A stretch of DNA of 64,000 nucleotides from Roseimicrobium gellanilyticum (GTDB taxonomy: Bacteria; Verrucomicrobiota; Verrucomicrobiia; Verrucomicrobiales; Verrucomicrobiaceae): assembly GCF_003315205.1 (NCBI RefSeq), contig NZ_QNRR01000003.1, positions 248,001 through 312,000 of the forward strand, written 5' to 3'. Positions 50,672 to 60,926 of the stretch are shown piece after piece. Position 1 is the stretch's first letter. Every line of letters begins with the position of its first letter. The position numbers were made by a program, and so were the translations under genes. The notes beneath the pieces were generated by a model. That model had not been told where the DNA came from and did no database searches. It saw only the letters and a list, made by a program, of their open reading frames with translations.

Positions 50672-53600
50672 CTATCTAATAGTGATTCTTCTGCTCCAGC
50701 TGAGCCCCGTGCCCCATTCAACAATTTCAACATCAGCGTATCCACCAACCAACCATCTGCCGCGTTTGACAGATATCTTGGCTTCGATGATGGGAATCAC
50801 CAATAGGGAACTGGGAAGCGTCAGCTTGTGCCACAACCAAACCCCTTGCATGCTTGGACTTGCTTTCACCATCCATGACATAGAGGGCGAGCCATTTAGG
50901 AATGCGCGGGAAGGCCCAGTTATGTCAGCGCCTGCATAGGCAATGGGTCCATTTGTTGCCAGCATTCCCGTGACACTATAGGGATCGTTCTGAACGCGTA
51001 CATAGAGATCTGCATCATCACATGAGTTAATGTCTCCAGACAATGTGAGGTCGTGGTATGAATAGGCAGAGTTGCTGAAGATTCCGATGATGCCGCTGAA
51101 CATGCCATAGTTGCGTCTTTCGGTGTAAATCTCGATATCATAGCCGTGCAGCAAGCCTGTGTGCAGTCCCAAGACGTCATAGGTGGCAATTGGGTTGTTG
51201 CCGACAAATGCGTTGAGTCCCCCAAGTTCATTCACGCCCGCCTCCGGACCCTTTGACGAAGATCTCAAAGCACTCGTATCCGAACTGGACAAGCCAAGGG
51301 CTGAAGCGTATTCGCTATACTGGAACCATGCGTGCTCTGCAATCGGATCCCTGTTGAGCCACCTGCCAAAATCTGGCGAGTAGTATCGGTACCCGTAGTA
51401 GCACAATCCTGTTTCCACATCGGTGTACTTCGTGCTGAACCCGTACGGGCACAGCCCAGCCTGCGTACCGACTGCGGTGATGCGATTTCCGAAGGCATCG
51501 TAGTCGTATCGCGCGACCCATTGTCCACTTGCAGCATCTACCAACCCCATCACGTTGCCGTTGACCTCAGTCATCACGTTATAGACCTTGGCACTGCGAC
51601 CATCATAGACTCCGAGCAGACCGCCTACACCTCCTGCTCCCCGCATGTTCCCGCTCAGGTCCGAGCCCCATACGTAAGAGCGCTCCACAGCGCCACCTCG
51701 CAGTTCATCCAGTTCGACCAGGACATTCCACCCCTCGTAAAGATACTTCCATGAGGCGATGGTCACCCATTGTTCAGGACCTGACTGCCAGCGCTTCACC
51801 ACCTTGGCTACGCGGCGGCTTTGGCCATCATACGCAAACTCCACCCGCATGCGAGGGGGGGCGTTCGGCAGCAGCGCGACCATGCCGTCTGTCTCCATAG
51901 CCAGCAGGCGGTTCTCGCCGTCCCATGTATAGCGCCACCTTCCATCGAAGAGAAGATTGCCATCCTCGTCGTACTGCGGGGAGGTCTGCGCTTGGGGGAC
52001 CCAGATGCGTCCCTGCTTGAGCATGTCCAGCGGAGTCTCCGGCGGCTCGCCGGGGCGGGTGGCCTTCACCTGCACCGAATGCCACACTCCATTGGCGGTG
52101 TTGGGCACCGTGAGCCACTGGGAGAAGCCATCCGGTTCGCCGTTGCCGGGTGGACGTCCGGAAGAGGGCTGGCCATTCACTGCCACGCGCGTGACACCGG
52201 ATGCTGTAAGGCCGCTGATCTCCACCTGACCAGAGTGAGTGATGTTCGCATACTGGTTGAGCGCATTGGCCGTGTAGTTGCGTGCTTTCGCATCTTGGGT
52301 GCTGCTCAGTCGGTTGCCGACGGCGTCATAGTCATAACCCCAGTCCTGCCCGTCGACAGCCAGTCCGTCTGCATCACTGCGCGCCACCCCTGTGACCTCT
52401 CCTCGCAGGTTGTAGTCATAGGCCCAGCCGGGTGGACTTGCTGCCAAAGCAGAGCCTCCCGAAGGGCGATAGGGGAGCACGGCCTCCCTCCGCTGCGGTG
52501 AATTGGCATGGTACGTGTAGTTCCACCCCATGACGCCGTACGTGGACCACGTGGACCCTGCCGTGCCCCGCTGGTAGCGGATGGAACTCACCCTTCCCAG
52601 GGTGTCATACTCCCGCACAGCCACCTGTGCTGTGCCGCCCGTGGCAGTGAATCCCACCTCGCTGATCTGCGGGCTCACGCTGCGGTAGGCATACGTCCAG
52701 GCTGATCCAGCCGGACCATTGATGCCCTGTAGCATTCCGCTACCGCTGGCATGGGTGCGCGTTGCGTTCATCACCACTTCGGTTCCTTTGCGCACTTCAG
52801 CATACCCGGTCTGCGTGCGGTGCCCAACCCGGTGCTCCACGGTGTAGCCGCTCAGCAATCCCGTGCCTGAGATCACTTCCGTCACCTGTTGTCGTGCCGG
52901 GCCATCATAAGTGAAGTCATGCACACCTGCACCATCCGTGCTTTGCGCCAGCGAGCCGTCTCGCAGATACACATGCTGCACATCCGGCGTGTTCGCATCG
53001 TCATACAACACGGAGATGAGACGTCCCACTTTGTCGCGAACGAACTCCGTCTCTTCTCCGCGCGCCCATATGCGGCGCATCAGGCTGCCATTGGCCGTGA
53101 CCTCGTGCTCATAGGTCACTGCCTCATTGGCCGCATCCTTCTGCTCCAGCAGCAGGCCTGTGGATGCTTCATAGACCCACTCTGTGATATTGCCCGCCGT
53201 CACCGGTGTGTTGCTCGCCGGGTCAGTCTGGTAGGTGTGCATCTTCACCTTGTCCCCGAAGGCGTTGTATTCATACCTCACCGGATAGGTGCCTGTGCCC
53301 CACGTCGCTGCCAGTTCGCCTCGCTGACTGTACACCCGCGTGGTCACCGCGCCCTCACCATCCATAATCGATTCCAACTCACCCGCCCATGGTGAGGTTG
53401 GCGCATAGTAGGAGTAAGTGAAGCTGCCCTGCGGCCCACTCGATGATGCGGGGAGATTGCTGCCAGTGATGTGGGTCGTGATGGTCGCGCTCTGCCCTGG
53501 CTCTGTGAAGCTGGTCAGCCGCTCCATGTCATCGTAGGTATATGTCCACTCTCCCGGATGTCCCGCTTGTGTGACACTCATGAGCAGCCCATTCATAAGA

Positions 53601-56599
53601 GTCTGTACTCCATCCAGATCACTGCGGGACGAAGTGGTGGTAACTGTCCGTGTGCGTGTAGTGCTGTTGATGCTGATGGAAGTGGTCAACACCGTGCCAT
53701 CCGCCTGCGTGGTCTCCGAGGGGCCGGCAAGCCCATCCCCCAACTTCCGCCTTGTCCTGGTCAGCCTCCCTTCGGTGCCACTCTGAGCGTTGGTCAAGGT
53801 CAGCGATTCCTGCACCTGCCACCAGTCCCCATTGTCCAGCTCATAAAAGTGCGAGGCCTTGGTGACCGGCTCATTGGAGGCCAGCTCCAGCGTGCCAGAA
53901 TCATCCAGGTCATAACCGGTCAGGTTCTGTGTCCCGGTCTCGATATCATAGCCATGGACTAGATCCGCAGATCCGGTATTCTCCACACGGACAAGCTGTC
54001 CGGCACTATTGTAATGGTGTGTGGTCGTGAGCACCGTACTGTCAGGGCCCGGCTTCTGCTCGCACACGGTTCGACCCACTCCATCCGTATGGCTTTTGCG
54101 CCAGCGGGGCGACTCATTCCCGGAGGTGAGGTTGTAACCATCTCCAATGTAGGTGGTTTGCACCCTGGTTCTGGCCAGCAGGGGATTTGAGGTTCCATCG
54201 ACCGCGTAGGTGTAGTGTTCGTCAACCACAGCGTTGCCGGTCAAACTCTTGACCTGACCATCAAGATATTGTGTGGTTATGGTTTCCCTTCGTTCATTCA
54301 CCGGGCCTGGTCCGTACTCCGTGGTCACCCGTCCTCCCAGGGTGTAACTATAGAGTCGCTCTACGCCATTTTCATCGCATCGCTCCACCACACGACCAGC
54401 GGGGTCAGTCACCTCATAAGAGGTCAGCGTCAGCGTGCCCGCCGTTCGGGTGGTGGCGCGCTTGAGCAGGCCATTTTGTGAAGCCCATCCGTAGGTCGTA
54501 GTCACCCCGTTACGTGTCGTCGAAGCCAGCTCACCATTGCCATCAGCCACCTGCGTGGTGGACACGCCTTCGGCATCTGTGGTCACCAAAGTGGTGGCAT
54601 TGGGCCGCGTCACGGTACTGATCGTCTGCCCATCGATGGTTTCAACCTGTGGGAACCCCGTGGGCGCGGTGTAGCTGATCTCGCGCTCGCTGATATCCAC
54701 ATAAGTGCTGCTTCCGGTATAGACGCGTGTCGTCTGACGCACCGCGCCGAAATCACCCGTCTCTGTCTCCACTTGGGTCGTCTTTCCAGCAATGCCTTCC
54801 GGATTGGCAATGGTACCCATGGTGACTTTGTTCACCGTGCTGGACACCTTTTCATACGTGCGCACCACACCGTCCGCCCCGATGGTCCGGCGTAGATCGC
54901 CACGAACATAACGCCTGGATCCCGCATCCCACTTCTTGTCGTACACTGACGTTTCCACCAGCCTCGGCGTACTCTCGCTTCCGTGATAGCGTTTCGTTTC
55001 GAGCAGGATGACGCTGCCGCTGCCTACCGGGTCCATTCCTTCAGTCTCAATGGAGACTGCCTTGGAAACCATGGCCCCGAGAATGGACTCAGTATTCGTG
55101 CGGGTCGTGGAAATGAGGATGCCCATACTATCATACTGGGTCTGCACTTGCGAAGTTACCCAGCGGGAATTCGAGGAGTCAGCCAGCGAAGGATCCGTCG
55201 GACCATCCAACCACGGCGTGTAGGTAGACTGGATGGCTTCAAACTGATTGTAGACCGCCCACGAACCATCAGGCCGTTCCTCAAGGATAAGGTTCCCTTC
55301 GTTGTCATAGGTGTATTCGGTGACGAGATTGGCACCAGCAGGGTCCACCACTCGTTGGATCAGCGCTTCCCCCCATGTCCGTAGCTCGTAGTGTTCCTCA
55401 TGCGCTGACATCACCACCGTCTGGCTGTTGGGGAGAAGCCTGGATTCCGTAATATGAATGGTACGCGCAGGCGTGGCACCACCGGTGCGAATATCCATGA
55501 TCTCTTTTTTGATGTTGCCATTCACCTCGGTGCGGGAACCGCTGCCATCGCCGTTTAGCACCGCGAATCCCTGGTGCACCGTCGTTTTGCCTTCTACGGT
55601 GGAGCTGATTTGCACACCCATGTCCGTGCCTGATTGCACCTGGGTCAGCACATGCTCCGCGATCGGATCACCGGTGAATGTATACCGCCCCGTTGTGGGG
55701 TTCTTACTGGCGCTCACCACATTTGCATCATAGAAGCGAATGCGAATACCGTCGTCTCCGACAGTGTCCGTGATGTCCACCAGCAGGTTGTCTGTTTTGT
55801 ATTGCACCACCGGGCCCGTCGAGGGCGGCACCTTCACCTGCTCCACCGCCCCCCCGGATCCGGCAGCAGGATTCACGACGTACTCAAGATCTCCGATGTC
55901 CGGAAAGGTATTCGCACTCAGATCTTTCTCAAAAAGCAACGTGCCGAGAGTTACTTCGTTGCCACCTGAGCCAATTATCCCTTTGCCGAGACTGTAGCTC
56001 TGCTGCAATACGACAGGCATGATGGGAAAGTCCGAGCCCCCGCCCCCGACGGGAGAATCATAGTCTGGGGACGATGCGCAGGCCTTGCCGCAGGGAAGCT
56101 CATCGAAGTAGTCGCCGCCAACGGTCTGACTTCCCACGTAGATCGCAGGTTCACCGCCCGAGCACCATTCGACCATGTTTCCAAAACCGTCATCCTCCCA
56201 CCAGCAATGTGCAGGAACCTCCTCAATCCAACTGAAAGCCGAGAGGGCGAAGAAACCGCCGCAGGTTTCAAATAGAACCAACGCCTGGGTATGGGGCATT
56301 GGCTCTTCGGCCGTCTCCACAACGTGGAAATCCATGGAGGCCTCCCATCTGCCTCCTGAGGACTCGGGTAGCTGTACCTCCCGCCTCCATTCGCCAGGGC
56401 CAAACGAATAGGTGTATTCGCCCAGATGCAGGTCTATCGATGCAAGGGGGGAAACTTGCACATGCACGATGACCTTGCGCGAGTTGCAGCAGGAGTCAGC
56501 CTTCGCCCCTCCTGACAATAGCGCAACTGCCAGAACCAGGAGAGCACGGATACAGCAGAACAGGGAATATGAACTGGTGTGGGAGCGCGACATATTCAT
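50672..56599 (-). CDS. RHS-repeat protein (candidate polymorphic toxin or surface protein)
   Basis: A 1975-residue exported protein. A signal peptide is visible (ALLVLAVALLSGGAKA, then DSCCN). A cysteine-rich N-terminal domain of about 200 residues precedes a long run of YD repeats (TYTYDDMERLTSF, YEYNAFGDKVKM, WGYDYDAVGNRLSST, RYDYDAFGNRI). The RHS core ends with YGYRYYSPDFGRWLNRDPIA, the conserved junction beyond which tips vary between strains. The remaining 200 residues (from EHAWFQYSEY through GNNPIATYDVLGL) end in about 150 residues of unknown tip (HTGLLHGYDIEIYTERRNYG ...), with no nuclease motif I recognise. RHS shells encapsulate C-terminal toxins; here the tip may be a toxin or an adhesive domain. 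It is part of a leftward run of secreted proteins. Confidence 0.9.
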   Translation of the reverse strand: MNMSRSHTSSYSLFCCIRALLVLAVALLSGGAKADSCCNSRKVIVHVQVSPLASIDLHLGEYTYSFGPGEWRREVQLPESSGGRWEASMDFHVVETAEEPMPHTQALVLFETCGGFFALSAFSWIEEVPAHCWWEDDGFGNMVEWCSGGEPAIYVGSQTVGGDYFDELPCGKACASSPDYDSPVGGGGSDFPIMPVVLQQSYSLGKGIIGSGGNEVTLGTLLFEKDLSANTFPDIGDLEYVVNPAAGSGGAVEQVKVPPSTGPVVQYKTDNLLVDITDTVGDDGIRIRFYDANVVSASKNPTTGRYTFTGDPIAEHVLTQVQSGTDMGVQISSTVEGKTTVHQGFAVLNGDGSGSRTEVNGNIKKEIMDIRTGGATPARTIHITESRLLPNSQTVVMSAHEEHYELRTWGEALIQRVVDPAGANLVTEYTYDNEGNLILEERPDGSWAVYNQFEAIQSTYTPWLDGPTDPSLADSSNSRWVTSQVQTQYDSMGILISTTRTNTESILGAMVSKAVSIETEGMDPVGSGSVILLETKRYHGSESTPRLVETSVYDKKWDAGSRRYVRGDLRRTIGADGVVRTYEKVSSTVNKVTMGTIANPEGIAGKTTQVETETGDFGAVRQTTRVYTGSSTYVDISEREISYTAPTGFPQVETIDGQTISTVTRPNATTLVTTDAEGVSTTQVADGNGELASTTRNGVTTTYGWASQNGLLKRATTRTAGTLTLTSYEVTDPAGRVVERCDENGVERLYSYTLGGRVTTEYGPGPVNERRETITTQYLDGQVKSLTGNAVVDEHYTYAVDGTSNPLLARTRVQTTYIGDGYNLTSGNESPRWRKSHTDGVGRTVCEQKPGPDSTVLTTTHHYNSAGQLVRVENTGSADLVHGYDIETGTQNLTGYDLDDSGTLELASNEPVTKASHFYELDNGDWWQVQESLTLTNAQSGTEGRLTRTRRKLGDGLAGPSETTQADGTVLTTSISINSTTRTRTVTTTSSRSDLDGVQTLMNGLLMSVTQAGHPGEWTYTYDDMERLTSFTEPGQSATITTHITGSNLPASSSGPQGSFTYSYYAPTSPWAGELESIMDGEGAVTTRVYSQRGELAATWGTGTYPVRYEYNAFGDKVKMHTYQTDPASNTPVTAGNITEWVYEASTGLLLEQKDAANEAVTYEHEVTANGSLMRRIWARGEETEFVRDKVGRLISVLYDDANTPDVQHVYLRDGSLAQSTDGAGVHDFTYDGPARQQVTEVISGTGLLSGYTVEHRVGHRTQTGYAEVRKGTEVVMNATRTHASGSGMLQGINGPAGSAWTYAYRSVSPQISEVGFTATGGTAQVAVREYDTLGRVSSIRYQRGTAGSTWSTYGVMGWNYTYHANSPQRREAVLPYRPSGGSALAASPPGWAYDYNLRGEVTGVARSDADGLAVDGQDWGYDYDAVGNRLSSTQDAKARNYTANALNQYANITHSGQVEISGLTASGVTRVAVNGQPSSGRPPGNGEPDGFSQWLTVPNTANGVWHSVQVKATRPGEPPETPLDMLKQGRIWVPQAQTSPQYDEDGNLLFDGRWRYTWDGENRLLAMETDGMVALLPNAPPRMRVEFAYDGQSRRVAKVVKRWQSGPEQWVTIASWKYLYEGWNVLVELDELRGGAVERSYVWGSDLSGNMRGAGGVGGLLGVYDGRSAKVYNVMTEVNGNVMGLVDAASGQWVARYDYDAFGNRITAVGTQAGLCPYGFSTKYTDVETGLCYYGYRYYSPDFGRWLNRDPIAEHAWFQYSEYASALGLSSSDTSALRSSSKGPEAGVNELGGLNAFVGNNPIATYDVLGLHTGLLHGYDIEIYTERRNYGMFSGIIGIFSNSAYSYHDLTLSGDINSCDDADLYVRVQNDPYSVTGMLATNGPIAYAGADITGPSRAFLNGSPSMSWMVKASPSMQGVWLWHKLTLPSSLLVIPIIEAKISVKRGRWLVGGYADVEIVEWGTGLSWSRRITIR

Positions 56600-56620
56600 G
56601 GGAGTAGACGGGAATTACGG

Positions 56621-58180
56621 TCAGGGTGCGGAAACGGTCGTGGCTGTGGCGGTGGTGGAGCCAGGGGCGGCCTGCGGGCTTTGATCGGCCTTTGCCTTGG
56701 GCGATTCGTGAGGAGGTGTGAAAGCTGTCTCCAGCACCAGCCGGCTCTTCAGCACCGGAGCACTGGTCAGTGTTTTGAGCGGTGCGACCGCCTTCTTGCC
56801 GTCGCTCTTTGTAGTGGACGGCGATTCGCCGCCGCAGCACACCAGTGCATTGTGGGTGGGGATGGACATCCTCAGCGTCGTTTTGCCCGCCTCATTGCGG
56901 TGCTCACGGGCTTTCACCGTGGGACTTCCGTCTGCTGCTGCTACTGCAGGCCACCGGGTGAGGCCGGCATAGCCAAAGGTCAGCGCACTGGCGCCATGTG
57001 GAGAGTGGGTGAGGGCAGTGGGGCGCTCAAGGAGATCACTGCTGTCACGCGCAGGCACGGCGGTGGCTTGCTTCAATAATGGCGGCGCATACTCTCCGGA
57101 ATCTACCATGGTGTATCCCGTGGCATCACTCCACGGAAGTTCCCAGCGTTCCACGGCATAGGCAATTCGGTCGTCATCTCCTTGCACACCTCGGAGTACT
57201 TCCAGCACTGGTGGCTTGCCCTTGCCTTCATCATCACGGACCCATTCCGCATCCACCACGAAGGTCTTGCGTCCCTTCGCTTTCAGTTCGGGCGTGGAGC
57301 CATCCCACTGGTAGAGCAGCCTTCCACCCTTGCCACCTTTGCCACCATCATCCGTGGCAGCTTCAGCTTTCGTCGTGCTGTGATCCAGGACCCATACGCC
57401 CCCCATGCCGCTGGCCACGAGAAGAATCTGGTCCCGCCTGGCATGGTACTCCATGCGGGAGACACCCGCCCACGCAGGCGCAGGTGTCCTGCCGTCATTG
57501 ATATTGATGCGCTCCCCGGGTTCAAAATGTCTGAGCGACTTTGGCAACGGCGCTTCAGGAAATCTGCGCGCATGATTCCACGCCTTCCACTCCCACACAA
57601 TCTGCGCGCCGCTCTTGCCCTGGGGCTGCAGCTCCCAGAGGCACTCACTCCACAATCCAGCCTTGCCAACCTTGTTCGCGTCGCGGCCTTTCCCCTGCGC
57701 AACATCCGGCTCATGACGCTCCCAGACCAGCGCGAGGATATTTCCATTGGGAAGCTGAAGCGCGTCGTGATGCACGAGATTCTTCGGCGTAGATACGGAA
57801 AAGCTCCACTGCTCACCTCCGTCCCAGCCAATCTTGGTGATCCTTCCTCCGGTGGCTCCCGGCGCCATGAATGAACGGGGAATGCGCTCGTCCCGCTCCA
57901 CTCTCAGCAGTGCTCCGGTCTTATCGATGCGTCCTGGTCCTGACGGTATGAACTTGGAAGGCCAAGTATGCCGGACTTCACCGCCCGGTGCGACCAGATA
58001 ACTCTCGCCCTGCATGGACGGCGTCACCAGCAGCAGCGGTTCCGCCGCCTGCACCGGGGCTGTGCCGAGGAATAGCGCCACCACCCCAAAACCGGAGCGA
58101 AACCGGCTGGTTCGACCATGCTTTACCAAGCCTTCCCGCCAGGAGCGGACGCAAAAAATCTGTGATGCCGTTGCACGCAT
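56621..58180 (-). CDS. Secreted arylsulfotransferase (ASST)-like beta-propeller
   Basis: A 519-residue protein with an N-terminal signal (FGVVALFLGTAPVQA, then AEP). Repeated strands with G-x-W/H patterns (APGGEVRHTWPSKFIPSGPG, GRITKIGWDGGEQWSFSVST, VHHDALQLPNGNILALVWER, LWELQPQGKSGAQIVWEWKA) are those of the arylsulfotransferase-like propeller family; HHDALQLPNGN and EYHARRDQILL are typical spots for its histidines. The C-terminus is Pro/Thr/Ala-rich and may be a cell-wall or matrix linker. It could bind or modify sulfated or aromatic compounds, but ASST catalytic activity is not assured. It lies between the TSP3-like and RHS genes with short gaps of 30 and 21 bases. Confidence 0.72.
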   Translation of the reverse strand: MRATASQIFCVRSWREGLVKHGRTSRFRSGFGVVALFLGTAPVQAAEPLLLVTPSMQGESYLVAPGGEVRHTWPSKFIPSGPGRIDKTGALLRVERDERIPRSFMAPGATGGRITKIGWDGGEQWSFSVSTPKNLVHHDALQLPNGNILALVWERHEPDVAQGKGRDANKVGKAGLWSECLWELQPQGKSGAQIVWEWKAWNHARRFPEAPLPKSLRHFEPGERININDGRTPAPAWAGVSRMEYHARRDQILLVASGMGGVWVLDHSTTKAEAATDDGGKGGKGGRLLYQWDGSTPELKAKGRKTFVVDAEWVRDDEGKGKPPVLEVLRGVQGDDDRIAYAVERWELPWSDATGYTMVDSGEYAPPLLKQATAVPARDSSDLLERPTALTHSPHGASALTFGYAGLTRWPAVAAADGSPTVKAREHRNEAGKTTLRMSIPTHNALVCCGGESPSTTKSDGKKAVAPLKTLTSAPVLKSRLVLETAFTPPHESPKAKADQSPQAAPGSTTATATTVSAP

Positions 58181-58210
58181 AACAATCCACCGAATAAAGA
58201 TAACCGTTTT

Positions 58211-60724
58211 CTACTCCAACCGGTTGAATACCGTCAGTCCCACCTCCGAGGCCAACGTATCCGCGTTCGTCACCGGGTCGCTGTTGTTCCAGAACTCCTC
58301 CAGATTGCTCAACCCGTCTCCGTCGGCGTCATCATCCCCACGCACGTCGGAGATCGTGACGAGTGCATCATTGGCATCATCTTCAAATATCTGGCGCTCC
58401 CAGTCATCCGGAATGCCATCGCCATCCTGGTCGTCATTGCGCCACAGGATGAAACAGCGCTTCACGGGTTGACCGGTGAATGTAGCTACTCCCACCATGA
58501 CACCCCGGTCATTCATCGCCGTAATGCTTCCTTGCGGGAGATTCCAGCCTCCTCCACTAGGGGCCGCATCGGCCAATCGCACGATGCCTTCTTCCGTCCA
58601 CAACGCGGGACCGAAGTTTGAGGATGCATTTCCAACTACTTTATCCCAATCGTCCAGAGCAATTGCCGTAAAATTTACTCCTGGTGGGAATGTGTTTTGC
58701 AAAGGGAACCATTGTCCGTCCCGGTAGATCCCTCGCTCACCAGTGCTGGTATCTTGTAGAAACGCATGTCCAAAATTATTGAGTTTTAGCGGCACATAAC
58801 CACTCTCAAACGGCTGAGAGACAACAATATGGCCAGGGCCCTCGGTATCTATATAGACTCCACTGGAGGTTTCGTTGCCATCCATAAAGCTTCGAACGTA
58901 TCCGAGCGCCATGCCCCGTCGGTTGACATGCACTGGCTGAAGTATATCAAGCCCGCTCCAGTCATTCTCAGCAAATTGTGTGTATGCCTCCGTCGTTCCG
59001 TGCAAGGGGGTCTGATACGAGAACAAACCGCTGGATGATGACCGCGCTGCATCAAACAGCGTGTCAAAATCCACAAAGGGCTCGGGAGCTTCAATATATC
59101 CTCCGTCTGAAGTATAGGTGCCCCATAAGACACCTCCATTTGTGAATCCTATCACCGCAGAGGTGTAGGCCAGCCAGTCGGTGCGCTTCAGGTCCACCAC
59201 GAAGGTTTCGTCCATGCTGGCCTGGTACGAATTGTTGAACAGGCTAAATGAATGCACATACTCGTTGTGCACCCCATCAAAGACCGGAGGTGGGGAGTCA
59301 TCATACCATACCCAGCTGTTGACCCAATCGTTTGCCAGAATGTTCACTGTGCCGAGCGAAGCAATCGTTGTGGTTTGACTGAACGTTTGCGGCAAATCCA
59401 CAGCGTTCAGCGTGCTTCCATCCCACCAGAACATCGGAGCACTGCCCGGGGTCAAGGGCTTGTAGTAGCCCAGAACGTGCGAATGGTCGTTAATGGCCAG
59501 GAGTCCACGCGGTTGCACGGTTTCAGTGTTTGTAAACACCTCGGAGACGCCGTTGGAGGGACTCCATTTCACATATCTATAAATGTTGCTCGCCGTGGGA
59601 TAGGACCCAATAACCTCGCCCAGATTGTTGATATCTACAGGTTGAAAATAGTGTCCAAACGCTCCCTCCGCAGCCATGATGCCTCCCAGGTCTTTGAGCG
59701 CGTAACTGCCTGCCGGAGAGGTGCCTTGCTGATACTCACGCAGATTGGAAACACGGTCACCATCCCGGTCTGCCGATCCATCAGCATCATTGTTCGGGTC
59801 CAGGCCAAAGAGCAGTTCCCATGAATCCGGCATGCCATCTCCGTCCGTGTCGGTCGTCTCCTGAGCCCATTGCCCGGTGAACCAATTGTGCGTTTCGTTG
59901 AGGTAATACTGGATACGGGAGATGTTGGGGTCAGCGCTGCTCGCCAAAGCCCGATCGTCCAATCCCGTGTCCATCGAATTGGCGGTTTCAAAGGCATCCT
60001 CCATCCCGTCTAGATCAGCATCCGTGAACACGGGATTTGATGTCCAGATCTTCAGGTCATCCACATACACATCCGCAGGGAGGTTTCCTCCAAACAGCAC
60101 CAGGGCTCCGGGCAGCACACCCCGATCCTTGAAGGCAAGGTTCGCCACGAACATCTTGCCATTCACATAGATGTCCCAGGTGTTGTTCACCGCATCCTGC
60201 CGGATGCTGATGCGCATCCATTCGCTGGCGGTCACACCATCGCGATTCATCCAGAAGCGATGCCCAGTATCCACCCAGTTTTCCCCACCTCCGCTCCCGG
60301 CTCCGTCGCTTACGTAGATCTTCCCCTCAGGCCCGTCCTTGATGAAGCCAATGACCGACCCGTCCAGTACGATCGCCGTCTCAAACCAGTTTTCGTACAC
60401 CACAGGACGGATCCAGAAATCTACATAAAGCACATTTGCACTGCCTGCCCCGCCAAGGTCACGCCGGACTTCCGTTCCCTGACCTCCAACCATCCGCAAC
60501 GCTCGCGTAGCCGACTTGACGTACTGGGTGGTGACAACAGCCTCACCCACCGGAACGGTCCAGCCGGAATAGTTACCGATTGGCGTATTGACCGTGTAGT
60601 TAAAGCTGTCCGTGATGTTCTGCCCGTCAGCCAATTGATCCAGCTGCAACCATGTCATGGTCGTCAACAAGATGGCTCCAAGACGGGATGGGAGGCACCA
60701 TCCGGGATTAGGTAGGGATTTCAT
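58211..60724 (-). CDS. Secreted concanavalin/TSP3-like protein with extracellular HAF-type repeats
   Basis: An 837-residue exported protein beginning with a hydrophobic signal (RLGAILLTTMTWLQLDQLADG). Residues 35-240 look like a concanavalin-type jelly roll (FNYTVNTPIGNYSGWTVPVG, YVDFWIRPVVYENWFETAIV, EWMRISIRQDAVNNTWDIYV). Two calcium-binding TSP3-like stretches follow, DTDGDGMPDSWELLFGLDPN and, near the end, DQDGDGIPDDWERQIFEDDA with DADGDGLSNLEEFWNNSDP. Between them are repeats such as VDINNLGEVIGSYP, AINDHSHVLGYY, VNRRGMALGYV and AMNDRGVMVGVA, the HAF-repeat type of extracellular proteins. Such mosaics are common in Verrucomicrobiota. Role unknown; adhesion or matrix binding is likely. 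Confidence 0.85.
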   Translation of the reverse strand: MKSLPNPGWCLPSRLGAILLTTMTWLQLDQLADGQNITDSFNYTVNTPIGNYSGWTVPVGEAVVTTQYVKSATRALRMVGGQGTEVRRDLGGAGSANVLYVDFWIRPVVYENWFETAIVLDGSVIGFIKDGPEGKIYVSDGAGSGGGENWVDTGHRFWMNRDGVTASEWMRISIRQDAVNNTWDIYVNGKMFVANLAFKDRGVLPGALVLFGGNLPADVYVDDLKIWTSNPVFTDADLDGMEDAFETANSMDTGLDDRALASSADPNISRIQYYLNETHNWFTGQWAQETTDTDGDGMPDSWELLFGLDPNNDADGSADRDGDRVSNLREYQQGTSPAGSYALKDLGGIMAAEGAFGHYFQPVDINNLGEVIGSYPTASNIYRYVKWSPSNGVSEVFTNTETVQPRGLLAINDHSHVLGYYKPLTPGSAPMFWWDGSTLNAVDLPQTFSQTTTIASLGTVNILANDWVNSWVWYDDSPPPVFDGVHNEYVHSFSLFNNSYQASMDETFVVDLKRTDWLAYTSAVIGFTNGGVLWGTYTSDGGYIEAPEPFVDFDTLFDAARSSSSGLFSYQTPLHGTTEAYTQFAENDWSGLDILQPVHVNRRGMALGYVRSFMDGNETSSGVYIDTEGPGHIVVSQPFESGYVPLKLNNFGHAFLQDTSTGERGIYRDGQWFPLQNTFPPGVNFTAIALDDWDKVVGNASSNFGPALWTEEGIVRLADAAPSGGGWNLPQGSITAMNDRGVMVGVATFTGQPVKRCFILWRNDDQDGDGIPDDWERQIFEDDANDALVTISDVRGDDDADGDGLSNLEEFWNNSDPVTNADTLASEVGLTVFNRLE

Positions 60725-60926
60725 GAGAAAGAAGCGCCGCTCTCAGCAGCCGCATTCTTAATCGATCAACTCATGCATGGAGAATAAGCAATCCCTACAC
60801 TCTATATTAGGCACGCTGCTAATGAGTCTAGTTGAAGCAAAATTCATCACCCCGCTGGCGCGATACTTCGCAATCTCATATGTGCACTTGGAAACGCGTC
60901 CCCCCTGCCTCACGCACACCACCACC

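Noticed and set aside
50672-56599. Tandem DNA repeats inside the RHS gene as a repeat array
   Set aside because: The repetition is at protein level (YD repeats) with little nucleotide identity.
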